Source: Telopea speciosissima
Taxonomy: Eukaryota > Streptophyta > Magnoliopsida > Proteales > Proteaceae
Direction of reading: 5' to 3'
Length of the DNA: 64,000 bases
Assembly: GCF_018873765.1 (NCBI RefSeq)
Contig: NC_057924.1
Location: 14,285,001-14,349,000 of the forward strand
Below are positions 1-11,639 of this stretch, piece after piece. The position numbers were made by a program, and so were the translations under genes. The first letter of the stretch is position 1; every line of letters begins with the position of its first letter. Below the pieces are notes generated by a model. The model was given only the letters and a program-made list of their open reading frames with translations. It was not told the origin of the DNA and ran no database searches.

Positions 1-706
1 AACGGTTCGGTTCGGTTTAATTCGTTTAATTAAATGGTTTAAAGTTTGGTTCGAATCCTATTTGATTTTAACATACATTTAAGATGCTAAACGATTCGAT
101 TTGGTTTATACCGTTTAATTAAACGGTCTTAACCGGTTTTATGGTTTGGGCTTAAAACGGTTTCGGTCTGACATGGCCTTCTCATCGAGGTTGATTCAAA
201 TCTAATGGTTGTCATGTATGATGTGACATCACATGGCATTTGATGCAAGTGGGTCCTGACCACCGTTTGGACGATCACATGGCAACGGTTAATTGGTCCC
301 ATGTAAGTTACTATTGTATAGAATCATTATCCTTAAGGAATTTTTTGGACAGTCAGATCAGTATCTTCTTTGGATGATGGATGGAGAAGATAGAGTATAG
401 TTGTAGGTTTGTGAGTTGTGACCATCATGGCATTGAATGACGGTGTGACTTGCATTCCTGTATTGGGTGTGGCGTAACGATCGTATAAATATAGACACTA
501 TAAAGTCTTTCTTTTGTGTAATGTTATGTGATTAAAAATTAAATTTAATATAATCTTGTTTTAAATCTTTCTAGAGGTAACACGTGGTTAAGATGCTGTT
601 TGTATCATGTTTGGTTACAAATATATATCTATTTGGGAAAAGATTCTCTAAGCCAATAATGTAAAATGAAATCTTCCACTTCAGGGTTTCTTTGGTATGA
701 ATTGTA
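1..706. other. intergenic, degenerate GGTTCGGTTTAA-type repeats
   Basis: No gene is seen. Bases 1-170 are a degenerate low-complexity array built on GGTTCGGTTTAATT-like words. The same kind of sequence, in the complementary sense, occurs at about 25160-25690. The remainder is AT-rich without recognisable coding sequence. Confidence 0.5.
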
Positions 707-716
707 TTTGTATTTA

Positions 717-850
717 GGGGTGTTGTTCTTTGTACCCAACGCAACCTGCGCCCAGGCACATGGAAGTGGACGCAATGACCACCCCACCCCCTACAAAGGC
801 TACCCATGTGCCTGGGTGCAGGTTTCGCTGCGCCACAAAGAACATTCTCC
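717..850. mobile_element. Mutator-type MITE, family A copy 1
   Basis: This 134-bp imperfect palindrome starts GGGGTGTTGTTCTTTGT and ends with the inverted form ACAAAGAACATTCTCC. An internal pair CCCAGGCACATGG / CCATGTGCCTGGG folds back. It is flanked by a perfect 10-bp target duplication TTTGTATTTA at 707-716 and 851-860. A related copy lies at 26288-26398. TSD length and terminal G..C fit nonautonomous Mutator-like elements; superfamily assignment is inference. Confidence 0.8.
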
Positions 851-960
851 TTTGTATTTATTGTCTATTTTTGAAAAATCATTTGTGACAATAAATTTAT
901 GATCTACAAATTATAATCGGTGGGTTACTATTTGTATAATAAATTGTATAATTAAAAATA

Positions 961-1117
961 GGGGAAAGTTTTCATGCACGACTATGTAAGCCGTGTATGT
1001 GAGAGGGTGTGAGTTTCAAGGCATTAATTAATGGGTGGGGGTTATGACTTTTCCAACTCTTTGTGAGAGGGGACACAACCGTGCAAGCTTACACGGCCGT
1101 GTAAGAAAACTTCCCCC
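961..1117. mobile_element. Mutator-type MITE, family B copy 1
   Basis: A 157-bp foldback element with ends GGGGAAAGTTTTCATGCACG and, inverted, GGGGGAAGTTTTCTTACACG. A perfect 9-bp target duplication TTAAAAATA lies at 952-960 and 1118-1126. The internal phrase AACTCTTTGTGAGAGG and the right arm recur in a shorter copy at 60438-60527. Confidence 0.82.
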
Positions 1118-1126
1118 TTAAAAATA

Positions 1127-1439
1127 AGTTTGGTATTTTATGTGCATAATAAATTACATAATTTTTTGTTCATCTGTTAATTGCATATTTTCATCAAACA
1201 TGTGGGTGCATTCATAGAACAACGTCATGAAGTTACAAGATAAGCAGGATCTCCAAGATTGTGACATATTGCTCAAGAGCGGTGTTCCTCTCTCCTTTGC
1301 TACCATTTCTTCAAAGAGGGAACATGTCCAAGTTGAGGTGCGGAATTTGATCACTCGCTTGTAGATTTGTGATCCCGAATCGAAGAGTGTGGCCATAGAT
1401 TCCTTGCTGGGCTTGCTTTAGGAGGACAATAAGAACGTC
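1127..1439. other. intergenic, nothing recognised
   Basis: No coding or repeat feature could be supported here. The open frames are short and resemble no family I know. Confidence 0.4.
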
Positions 1440-1489
1440 TTGACCCCGCTAGGGTTCTCAGCACCACTGTCGTCTGACTGGGGCTTCTC

Positions 1490-2030
1490 AGCCCTTCGCC
1501 TACCTAAACCGAGCCTCCCAGGCTCTCTTCCCCTATCGCGCAAGGCCCTATGCCCCCCTTTCTACCATCACGCAGGGCCTCAAGGCCCCCAGGCCTCTCC
1601 ACTATCACACAGAGACCCCAGGCGCTCTCTCGCAGTCGCAAGGCCTCAAGGCCCTCTCATACCGTCGCACAAGAATTATAGGTCCTTGTCCACTGTCATG
1701 CAAGGCCCTTCGGCCTTCCTCCACCGTCGTACAGGCCTACAAACCTCTTCCGCCCTCACGCAGGGCCCCTAGGCTCCTTTCGACTTCACGCAGGGCCTCC
1801 CTGCCACTCTACTCCACTCAACAGGGCCCTCTAAGGCCTTGCCAACATTGTCTGGGCCTCCCTAAGCCCTTGTCACCATCGCCTGGGTCTCCTAGGCCCC
1901 TACCTACCTTGTGCCAGCATCCCTGGGCTCTGCCTGCTTCACGAAGGGCCTCCTAGGTCATCAACCACCATCATCGTCGAGCCTCCTAGGCTCTCTGTGG
2001 CCTCTACCTGCTCTTTCAGCCACCATCACC
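1490..2030. repeat. degenerate 30-bp GC-rich minisatellite
   Basis: Roughly fifteen tandem units of about 30 bp follow the pattern TCCACCRTCACGCAGGGCC followed by TCCTAGGCCCTC, with heavy divergence. The unit length is a multiple of three, so a 110-codon frame stays open on the plus strand (1440-1772) and reads as Pro/Ser/Gly-rich decapeptide repeats. I see no start context or homology that would make this a gene. The GC content is much higher than in the surrounding AT-rich DNA. Confidence 0.7.
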
Positions 2031-2292
2031 AAGCTTCTTCACATGCTTCCTCTCTACCAGTGAGTCTTCTCTACGGATGTTTCGAGTTCTTCTACGAGGG
2101 TTTTTCGGCCTGGGCATAAATAACCACAAATGATTTGTAATCACAACTCACAAAGTTGTTTGTAGATTTTGATTTATTTTTATTTTTATTTATCAGAAAA
2201 AAAGACTTAAAAATCATACCAAACATCTTAAAAAATAAAAATTAGTCAAATAAATACAAATACAAAATATACCAAAGAGACCCTCAATCCAC

Positions 2293-2488
2293 GGAATGAG
2301 CTCTTCTCCAGGAAGCCCAGTGCCCAGGGAGGGCCCAGGGGGCACCCCATCGTTGGGTTGTGTCGCACACATCCCAATGGTTGACTAGGCGTGCGTTAGG
2401 ATATGTGCGGTACCGCCCAGCCCTTGGAGGCTTGGATGCCTCCCTGAGCACTCCCTGGAAGTTGGGCTCCCTAGAGAGGAGTCGGATC
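2293..2488. mobile_element. Mutator-type MITE, family C copy 1
   Basis: A 196-bp element whose ends read GGAATGAGCTCTTCTCCAGG and, inverted, GATCCGACTCCTCTCTAGGG. It is flanked by a perfect 10-bp target duplication CTCAATCCAC at 2283-2292 and 2489-2498. Internal blocks such as GGGTTGTGTCGCACACATC are shared with the copy at 26978-27146. The 131-codon minus-strand open frame across it is not treated as a gene. Confidence 0.82.
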
Positions 2489-2498
2489 CTCAATCCAC

Positions 2499-3364
2499 AC
2501 CAACACCTTACTAATCGTCGGATTTGAAGAAAAACATCCCAGTCGTTCAATGCTGGCAACGATTTTGTTGTTGTGGTGGTGTAAAAGTATAGGTCGGAGT
2601 TTCCATTTCTATCGTATGTTGGTTCATTGATGTCGTTGGAGGCTAGAGCCATCTCGGTATTGACAACCACTGCGGCCACCCTGAATTCCCATAGATGACA
2701 TTATAGTAAAAATTCTTGGTCATTCTCAACTTTAGCTGTATGGAGCCAATCTAACTAGAGGTGAGGGGGGCGGAGGTGTAGGCAGCAATGGTGAGGGAGG
2801 ACGGAGGTGACAGGTGCAGCGGCAATGGGTGTGATTATGGTGAAGGAGAAGATAGATGTGGAGGGTGCAACATAGTTGAGGGAGAGAGAAATGAGATTGA
2901 ACAGCGGAGATTTTTTTCTTCCCATTGGACAATCGATAAGATATTGGCATGGTAGATTCTATTTTGCCCCATAGGCTCGAAGAACCTTTTCCCTATATGT
3001 TTAACCATATTTTGTTTACTTCTTTTTTTTTTTTTTTTGTTTTTTCTTTTTGTAGAAGAGAAGATTGCCAACCTTTCTATTTTATATTGATGATTGTTGT
3101 GTTTCTATTCGCTTTATTTGATTTATCTTTTCCTTTTTTCTTCCTACTTAGATTCCGATGCCCTTAATTGAATATTTACAAATTTGAACCTACTTAGAGT
3201 CTTTACAAAAAATATATATTTAAAATCTTTGAAAATTAAAAAAGATAACAAAAGAGTTCCCAAGGCCAACATAAACCAGGATACTGAATTGCTAAAATCT
3301 GTTGATACGTCTAGCTCTTCATATGTAATTTATTGATTAATTAAAGAACAACGAAAAGATACAT
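2499..3364. other. intergenic, low complexity
   Basis: AT-rich DNA with a G/A-rich patch at 2755-2900 (GGTGAGGGGGG-like) and a T17 run near 3023-3039. No gene is supported. Confidence 0.45.
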
Positions 3365-3373
3365 AATCATAAA

Positions 3374-3514
3374 GGGAGAGCATTCTCTGTGAGGAAGCAC
3401 AGGGGTCGCGCGTGTGGCAGCCAATAAGAGTGTGCTCTAGCATCTCAGGGGGCGGAATTTCCGCCTTTCATGGGGACAGTGCGGTCATTCCCCCCCACCC
3501 ACCCACGTTGTCCC
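3374..3514. mobile_element. Mutator-type MITE with 9-bp TSD
   Basis: A 141-bp element starting GGGAGAGCATTCTCTGTG and ending GTTGTCCC. It is flanked by the 9-bp direct repeat AATCATAAA at 3365-3373 and 3515-3523. Its left end resembles family A (GGGAGAATATTTTCTGTG at 26288). Inverted pairing between its ends is weaker than in the other copies. Confidence 0.65.
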
Positions 3515-3783
3515 AATCATAAAATTCAAAGAGGCATAAATGTGTGAGATGCCCAAAGGTTACAAGGACAATGACAATATTAATAGTTATCCCTAATAAT
3601 ATAGAAGATAAAACGAGAGAAATGCGTCATCTTGTATTGTGTAGATGTGCTGAGAAATCTTCCATCTCCCATGTATTTTACATAAAGGGAAATGTCACTT
3701 TGACTATAACATAATCAATGAATTTGTTCTTACCACCCTCCCCTTCCCCCCAGAAAATAATCCTTTCCAATTCCCTAAAAATA

Positions 3784-3952
3784 TGCAGTGCGGCTGTTCG
3801 GGGTGGAGATGTTGACACATAGTAGCTCGGACATCCAATGGTGTCGAACTCAAGAAGAAAGGAAAGAAAGAAAAAAAGAAGTCAATGAGCTCAAACCGTT
3901 GGATGTCTGAGCTGTTAGGTGTCAACATCTCCACCCAAACTACTGCACTGCA
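3784..3952. mobile_element. foldback element with about 70-bp arms
   Basis: The left arm carries TGCAGTGC, GGTGGAGATGTTGACAC and GACATCCAA in order, and the right arm is the inverted counterpart. The spacer is a short purine-rich stretch (AAGAAAGGAAAGAAAG). I found no convincing target duplication. It would form a long hairpin as RNA. Confidence 0.6.
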
Positions 3953-5050
3953 CACACATTTTTTTCAAACGAAGTCTCCCATGCCCAATGGCTTTGCCCT
4001 TTGGTGGAGGTGGTAATGCCACAGTCACAAATTTAAAAATAAAAAAAAATAAAAAAATAAAAAAAAGAGTGGCAAAGACTAATAAAGAGCAATGCTTTCC
4101 TTTTTATTTTTTTTGTTCTCATATCAAAATAAATAGCCGAATGATCAATGTCAACATTGTTTTAAATAAAACATTATATTCGACGTGCCTTTACGGCTTT
4201 ACCCGTTAAAAAATGTTAAGCTTCACCATCTTTTACAATAAAGAATATCTTTTTCAAAAGTTTCCATGCAGTCAATGTATCATTCACTCTCTCACAATCG
4301 ATTTATTTATTATATCTCGTCTCCCCTGAGCATTTTGGTCAAGGATTTAGTTCATATATGTTTGATATTGAATTAAAATACTACTTTTTGCATTAAAATT
4401 TCAGATTTGTGTTATATCTGTTGATCTGTATCGATCAGATATCAATATCGATCATGTCTAATATCAATATGAATCGATCGATACTACTAATTCGATACCA
4501 ATTCCTAAAACCTTGTGTTAACCTCTTATAGATGGTCTCCACATTGTTAGTGTCAGGATCCTCAACCATTTTTTCTTTGTCATACATGGTTTGTCTTGAA
4601 AACCATGCCTCAATTTTGACCCAAAAAAAGAAAAAAACCATGCCTCAAAAAAATTACTAGTTGAAAAGAAAAAATATTAAAACAAAAGAATAAGCTTGTT
4701 AGAAGGGTTTGGTAGGTAGATGGGCCTTCTATTAAGAGTATAAAGCCCAGCCCAGGTCTCAAAGGTGACCCAATAAGGACCAGGCCAAGGCCCAGTTGAA
4801 TTGCTTATGGTTCAATCTTTCTGGAGAATCATAAAGAGGGTGACTTTAGTGAATTGATGTGCAAGCTCACCTGGATCTGGCCAACCATTCCCTCTGTATT
4901 TGGGTTGTCCGACATAGTAAGGTAAATAACTTGACTTGACCTGACCCCTTCCCCAAAGATTCCTCCGGATATTGAGACTTTTAAAAAAAATAAAAAAATC
5001 TGGTGTAAGGTTTAAGGGCCCACAAGAGATCAAACAAGACCCCACTGAAG
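3953..5050. other. intergenic, AT-rich
   Basis: No gene is supported. Near 4420-4510 there are degenerate ATCGATATCAATATCG-like words similar to the interior of the CATGGTT foldback elements at 5059-5291 and 24874-25107, possibly a relic. Confidence 0.4.
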
Positions 5051-5058
5051 GTAGGTAG

Positions 5059-5291
5059 CATGGTTCATGATCTCGGTATTGCTTGGATCGGATCGACCGA
5101 TACGGATCAGGATCGCCCAAATTGGGGCAAATATGACATTTTTGTCCTTGTTTTCTTATTAAAAAAACTAATTTTATATATTTTTACCCCTGTCCGTACA
5201 GCTGGATCGAATTGGTATTGGGATTGGTCTTGGCCGATACTGATCCGATCCGGCCAAAATCGGCCGATCCAATCCGATACCTCAAACCATG
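5059..5291. mobile_element. CATGGTT-ended foldback element
   Basis: The ends are CATGGTT and AACCATG, with extended imperfect arms rich in GGATCGGATCG and CGGCCGATCC. The flanking 8 bp are GTAGGTAG (5051-5058) and GTAGATAG (5292-5299), a target duplication with one mismatch. Related elements are at 24874-25107 and 36613-37124. Confidence 0.65.
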
Positions 5292-5299
5292 GTAGATAG

Positions 5300-5884
5300 A
5301 GACTCATGGTAGAGCCAGTAAAGTTATATTTTTTGGAAAGCAACTTTTTTTTATAGAGAGAAAATAAATTAAACATTAAAGTAAAGATAAAATATCGTTT
5401 ATATAGTACCATTAATCGAGATACCCCTTTCAAGCTTGCTTACTTTGATGGCAAACTAGTTAAATAGATAAATCACCCAAGAGTCCCCTTTATTACAAAA
5501 GAAAATTGTTTGAGAGTATGAGTTCAAAAGTTCAAAAATATAAAAAGAGTTCCACATTTATTGTGATGTTAGAGGGTTCTTGATCATAGCTCGCAACTTC
5601 TGAGATGCATTACAGGTTTGTATATTAGTTCATCCATAAGTATTTACAAATTGCAAACCTTTTAGAAGTCCCCTAGCTTTTGCCTCTATACAACTACTTG
5701 TTAAAACATTGTCAACTTCTTGGAAAGCAATTTAAGTATGGGAAAAAGAATGTTATATCTGGTCGCATGGCCTTTGCACTTAGACACGAAAGCTTGAAAT
5801 GATCGCCCCACCCCTATGAATGGCAGAAATCTCTCTCATTGTGATGTTTGCATGCATGCTCTCATTGATCCCTAAGTTGGCACA
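5300..5884. other. intergenic, nothing recognised
   Basis: AT-rich DNA up to the 5-bp target site of the LTR retrotransposon. No gene or repeat could be supported. Confidence 0.4.
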
Positions 5885-5889
5885 GAAAC

Positions 5890-8729
5890 TGTCACGCCCC
5901 TATTCCAGACAAGGAATATAATATCATATAAAGGGTGACTAGGACGACGTGTGTCATCCTACTAAATCGCCCGGATCACAGACACAGGGTCCCAACGCAC
6001 AGTCATAACCAATATTAACACAATATAATATTAGAATGCAAAAAAAGAGAGGGAATATTACATTCCAAGGATCAGTAGTATTGCGGAAGCGTATAAATCG
6101 AATAGTTACAAGATGTTCAAAGGCTAGATGATAAATACAGTAAATAGTTACATTTCCAATGACCATCTAATAACTATCAAAAATGGTATAACAGTAAATA
6201 TTTCAACATAGGCCTTAGCCTCAAAAGTAAATCAAAAAGGGATCAAGTCCCGAATATCCTCACGGCCCGTAGGCACAATCATCGCAAGGACACCCGTCGC
6301 CATGTTCCTCAAACACGGCCTCCGGTTCCTCCTCACCAATCTCATCGTATCCCGAGGGCTGAACCCCAAGTCCCGCGAGATATCCGCACCTGCATCATAA
6401 TCTAAAAAGTGTGCGCACGAGGGGTTAGCTCCACGAGCGGTGAGGGGATGGGGATGCACAAACACGCAATTCACATAGTCCAATGATGCATGCACATGTT
6501 AAGTCCATTTTTCCACCTAACAAACAACTAAGTCAATGGCATATGCTCTTGTGACAACTCGGGAGACACCGTGGGTCACTTAACTTATCGCCACAATGAA
6601 ACCTCAATTGTCACGTGGGACCTACGCCGATCGAAGCCTCCAAGACCACTCGGTGGCGGACCCCGATAACCAATACTACCATGGTGGCCTCTCCCACCTC
6701 CACAGAATCCGGTATCGATTACCCAACACCTAAACCCCTGTTGGTAAGGGTCGTAGCATAAGGGTGTGAAATCCTAGCCACAAATATACTACATGCAAGT
6801 CCTATCGTCCCGAGAGGTAATCCGGGCGCATCAACTTTTCATCTGGTTTAGTGCCCGGTTACCAGCACGGCACGGCGCATACAGTTAAACATAACATTCA
6901 ACATAATTTCTTCATAAATGTATATAGTGTTCGGGGTTCCGGCACCGGTGCCCACCGGCACCGAGACCCATCAAGGTACAACATTACCATTCAACATTAT
7001 AACAAATAGATATAAAATTATGCAATATGCGCAAACATGCTTATTAATTATAATGAGTACATAATATATAATGCAATAATAATAACAAGCCCAAACAACC
7101 AAACCCACTCACAACGTATACGCCAAGCACCAAGATTATCAGTTGTCGCCTCGATCAAGCAATAAGCCACAAGATGAATATATTAACCTAAACAAAGAGT
7201 GAAATAAGGTTAAACGAGCGAAGGGAAAGGATCCCCAAAAGGTCTCCCATAATCACTTAAGTATAAGGTTTTAGAAACAAAGTGGTTGCAGGAGTGGTTT
7301 CATGTCCAAATTCTGCAACCACATGTAAATCCTAGGAAACCGGGGGTTCGGGACAGTTTTAGTCAAGGTCGGTTGCAGATGTGGTTTCAGAAAACTGAAA
7401 CCGAGTGTAAATCCTAGGAAACCAGGGGTTCAGGACAGTTTTAGTCAAGGTCGGATGCAGATGTGGTTTCAGAAAACTGAAACCGAGTGTAAATCCGAGC
7501 TTCACAGGGGCCTTCTCTGGAAGGTAATTTCAGGGTGGTTTCTTGCAGGTCTGAAACCACTTGTAAATCCTCACACCTTCAGGTCCAAAATCCGAAGGAT
7601 CCCCCTCCAAGGACTTCATTTTCAAGTGGTTTTAAAGCACAAGAACCTCTAGGAAACTCCATCCTAAGCTCATTAGGGTCCAACCTTAAATCTCTCAAAT
7701 GGCAATGAGAACCCTTACATTAGAGCTCATAATGGAGTGAAATAACTCCACCATAGCTTAGGCTTTAAGGCTCCATCGACTTCCTAGGTTCCAAGAGAGA
7801 CCTAGGTCAATCTCTCCCATTACCCAACCCCTTTTAAAAATCCGAAATAGAAGAAGGAAGAAGCTTCAATAGCTTACCTACCCCCAAGATGAGAGAGCTC
7901 CACGATTTATGGCCCAAGAGATGGGGTCTCCACCTTCCACCAAGCCTCTCCACCTTCCTCCTCCTCTTTCTCTCCTCCACGATTTAGGGTAGATGAGAAT
8001 GATGAAGGAGAAGTAATGTTCTCTCTCTCCCTCAAGGAATCATTTATAATAAATGGGTATTTGGGTACCTCTAGTCAAATGGGTCATGAGGCTTAATGGG
8101 TCAACCCATTAGTTCTATGTGGGTAAGTGGATGGAATAACCCATCATTGGGTCAATAGGTTAAATGGGCCTGCCCACAACCTTAATTAGGGAAAAGCCCA
8201 TTCTTAGATGGGTTCATATGAGATGGGTATAAGTCCCCAATGTACTTCCCAAGGTAAGTAGGACCCGAACTTAAAACATTCCCTTCTCTCATGAATTAGC
8301 TCGAGCGGTTCAGGCCTGGACCCGCACTTCGAGGTCCCCAAGGGAAGAATAAATAATAAGACTTGAGGCTAGAACTTACTTTTCCCCTGTCATGGTTTAT
8401 CACCCATGACCCCGAATAGCTTCGCCACGGCAATGCTAAGCTCATCTCTGAACGAATTATCCAACTGAGGTGACGGTCCAGGATGCTCTCTCTGAACTCC
8501 TCGCTTCCCGGCTGGTACTTGGAGGGTAGTCGCGAAGTCGCCGTCAACGAACTTTCCCCATCGGCGGTTGAGGAATCTTTCCTCCACAGGCAAACCCGCA
8601 TCGTGGTCAACAATTTTGTAACTAGGTTTGACCATCATGGAGAACAGGTCACCAGCATACATGGCAGCGGTATCTACACGTCACGAGAAGAAATAATATT
8701 TAATCATATCCCGGGGTACGGGTATAACA
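5890..8729 (-). repeat. 3' LTR (element sense)
   Basis: A 2840-bp terminal repeat, near identical to 16509-19328. It contains two full 82-bp tandem units (7327-7408, 7409-7490) and a cluster of stem-loops at 7282-7570. Compared with the other LTR it has an extra 20 bp near 7940 (a duplicated CACCTTCC-containing block) and many small differences at CTG/CAG/CCGG sites. The last 26 bases also encode the pol C-terminus on the minus strand. Confidence 0.95.
7282..7570. promoter_or_regulatory. array of four stem-loops with shared TGTAAATCC tail (LTR)
   Basis: Four hairpins follow each other: GTGGTTGCAG/CTGCAACCAC (7282-7322), GGTTTCAG/CTGAAACC (7383-7402 and 7465-7484, loop AAAA), and GTGGTTTC/GAAACCAC (7535-7560). 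Each is followed within a few bases by TGTAAATCC. The array is repeated in the other LTR (17900-18186), and a fifth copy lies beside the gag start (13757-13794). The function is unknown. Possible roles are transcription factor sites, RNA structure in the leader or tail, or packaging. Confidence 0.55.
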
Positions 8730-9507
8730 TCCCCCCCACCTTATAAGAAATTTCGTCCTCGAAATTTGACGTACCTTGTAGATAGGCAAGAAAAGGGTAT
8801 TTCGCCCGCATCTCTACCTCTGCCTCCCAAGAAGCTTCCTCTTCCGGATGGTTGCACCATTTTATCTTCACATAATGGATGGGCCGGTTACGAAGATGAA
8901 CAACCTTGCTGTCCAAAATCTTTTCAGGTAGCTCTTTATAGGACATGTCGGCCGCAAGTTCTGGCGGTTCATGTGTCAATACATGGCTTGGATCATGGAC
9001 ATACTTTCTCAACATGGACACGTGGAAGACGTCATGCACACCTTCTAAAGATGGAGGGAGTGCTAACCGATATGCCACTGGTCCAATCCGTGCAAGGATC
9101 TCAAAAGGTCCTATAAATCTCAGACTCAGCTTGCCCTTCTTGCTGAAACGCATTACCCCTTTGGAGGGTGATACCTTAAGGAACACTTTATCACCGATAG
9201 TGAACTCAAGGTCTTTCTGCCTCAAGTCTGCATAACCCTTCTGCCTGGACTGAGCCGCCTTGATCCGCTCACGAATCAAGTCCACCTTCTCGCATGTTGC
9301 CTGAATCAACTCGGGTCCAAGAATACGCCGTTCACCTACTTCATCCCAATATAAAGGTGTCCGACACTTCTTCCCATACTGAGCCTCAAACGGTGCCATG
9401 CCTATAGTAGCCTGGTAACTGTTATTGTAAGCAAACTCAATAAGTGAGAGATGCTCGTCCCAGCTGCCCTGCATATCAATGGCACAAGCTCGGAGCATAT
9501 CTTCCAA
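8704..9507 (-). pseudogene. pol C-terminal part: integrase core end and chromodomain
   Basis: A 267-codon frame on the minus strand begins inside the integrase core ([19 protein letters not shown]). It continues through the integrase C-terminal segment (FIGPFEILARIGPVAYRLAL) and ends in a chromodomain-like stretch (VKIKWCNHPEEEASWEAE). It belongs to the same polyprotein as 9476-11626 but is out of frame with it because of small lesions around 9500-9680. The stop lies inside the 3' LTR, so translation would read through the polypurine tract. The chromodomain is what places the element among chromoviruses, where it is thought to direct integration to particular chromatin. Confidence 0.85.
8730..8740 (-). 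other. polypurine tract
   Basis: On the minus strand GGTGGGGGGGA directly abuts the 3' LTR boundary at 8729. This is the expected position and composition of the second-strand primer. Confidence 0.8.
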
Positions 9508-11626
9508 TGTCGAATAGTCCTCTCCGATCGTCCATCGCCCGAGGGTGGAAGGCCGTCTTGAAACTCAACAAGTGTACCCATTGCCTTCGAAAATCACCCC
9601 GGAACTTAGATGTGAATCGGGATCCCGATCGGAGATGATCTCGACGGAACTCCGTGCGGCGAACTACATTATCAATGTACAAGCGAGCCAGCTTGTCCAT
9701 CGAATAGGTAATCTTCATGGGGATGAAGTGAGCCGTCTTTGTCAATCTGTCAACGACAACCCATATGGTATCGACACCTCTAGGCGTGCGGGGCAACCCG
9801 GTGACAAAATCCATGGTAACATGCTCCCACTTCCACTCTGGAACAGGCAATGACTGTAAGAGGCCATGAGGTCGCTGTCTGTCCGCCTTCACCTGCTGAC
9901 AAGTAAGACACTTTGCCACATACTCAGCCACATCCCTCTTCATTCCACTCCACCAGTAATATTCCTTTAGATCTCTATACATCTTCGTACTACCTGGATG
10001 AATAGAATAGGGAGAGTCATGGGCCTCAGCTAACACTTCCTTCCTCAACTGAGGGTCACTAGGAACACATAGCCGCTGTCTGAACATGAGAACACCACTC
10101 TTTGTTAAAGTAAAGTCCAGTTCCCGCTGCGTGTCCCCCTTGATAGCCTCAATAACCTTTTGAATCTCCTCATCAGAAGCCTGGGCTGATTGAATTCGCC
10201 CTACTAGTGTTGATTGTACTGATAAAGCTGATAGAGATAAGGTAACACCTTCAACCAGTAATTCTAGGTCCATTCTTCTAGCTTCCTCAATGAGTTTCTC
10301 ACTGACTGCTAGTGATGCCAGTGATAAGGACTGAGATTTCCGGCTCAGCGCATCAGCTACTACATTTGCCTTGCCTGGGTGGTAATGGATAGTACAATCA
10401 TAATCTTTCAACAACTCCAACCACCGTCGCTGCCTCATATTGAGCTTCTTCTGTGTAAAGAAGTATTTGAGGCTCTTGTGATCACTGTATATTTCTCTCT
10501 TCTCACCATATAAATAATGTCTCCAGATTTTCAGAGCGAAAACCACAGCGGCAAGCTCCAAATCATGGGTCGGGTAATTCTTCTCATAGTCCTTCAATTG
10601 CCGAGAAGCATAGGCCACTACCTTCCCATCTTGCATTAGAACACAACCCAAGCCCATTTTAGATGCATCACTGTAGACTACCATCCCTCCAGTACCATTA
10701 GGAATGGTAAGTACTGGAGCGGAAACCAGCCTCTGCTTGAGCTCTTGGAAGCTCTTTTCACAGCTATCAGACCACTCGAACTTCACTCCCTTTCGGGTCA
10801 GTCGTGTCATAGGAGCGGAGAGCCTTGAGAAGTTCTCAATAAATCTCCTATAATAGCCAGCTAGTCCCAGGAAACTACGAATGTCTGCCACATTCTTGGG
10901 TGTCGCCCAGTCAACTATTGACTTCACCTTGCCAGGGTCAACCTCTATACCCTTACCAGAAACAAGGTGTCCCAGAAATGCCACCTGTTGTAGCCAAAAC
11001 TCACACTTACTGAATTTGGCGTACAACTGCTTCTCCCTTAAGCGTTGCAATACTAGGCGAAGATGGTCTGCATGCTCCTCCTCGCTCTTGGAATAGACCA
11101 AGATGTCATCAATGAAGACAATGACATACTTGTCTAAAACATCGTGGAACACCCGGTTCATTAACTCCATAAAGGCGGTCGGGGCATTGGTCAGCCCGAA
11201 GGACATGACCAAGAACTCATAATGACCATAGCGAGATTTGAATGTTGTCTTGCTGATATCACTATTTCTGATCTTCAACTGATGGTACCCTGACCGGAGA
11301 TCAATTTTCGAGAACACCTTAGCACCCTGTAGTTGATCGAATAGGTCATCGATCCTAGGCAAAGGATACCGGCTCTTGATTGTCAATTTGTTGAGCTCAC
11401 GGTAGTCAATGCACAGACGCATACTACCGTCCTTCTTTTTCACAAACAACACAGGTGCTCCCCAAGGAGATACACTGGGTCTAATGAAACCCTTCTTCAA
11501 CAGGTCATTCAACTGCTCTTGTAGCTCCTTTAACTCAGTTGGGGCCATCCTGTAAGGTGCCTTAGATACTGGGGCTGCACCAGGAATCAGATCTATCATG
11601 AACTCTGTCTCGCGATCTGGTGGCAA
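9476..11626 (-). pseudogene. pol: reverse transcriptase, RNase H, integrase N-terminus
   Basis: A 716-codon frame. The RT region has the fingers/palm motifs [31 protein letters not shown] and the catalytic [13 protein letters not shown] box. RNase H follows with [19 protein letters not shown] and SDHKSLKY, ending ADALSRK. The integrase has the zinc-binding H..H and C..C half (CLTCQQVK) and the first core aspartate in the MDFVTGLP segment. Reading then leaves frame near 9670, where sequence after [13 protein letters not shown] no longer matches the family, and resumes in frame at 8704-9507. The frame begins with a non-ATG codon, as expected inside a polyprotein. Several of the frame changes occur at CTG/CAG or CCG trinucleotides, so some may be consensus errors. 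Confidence 0.92.
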
Positions 11627-11639
11627 CCGCGTTAGATCC

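Noticed and set aside
1440-1772. 110-codon Pro/Ser-rich frame
   Set aside because: Explained by the 30-bp minisatellite; no gene context or known family.
2284-2679. 131-codon minus-strand frame
   Set aside because: Two thirds of it lies inside a MITE, and the rest has no recognisable domain.
8483-9116. Plus-strand frames in the LTR and pol region
   Set aside because: Antisense shadows of pol and LTR sequence without conserved domains; unlike 14959-16107 they match no family.
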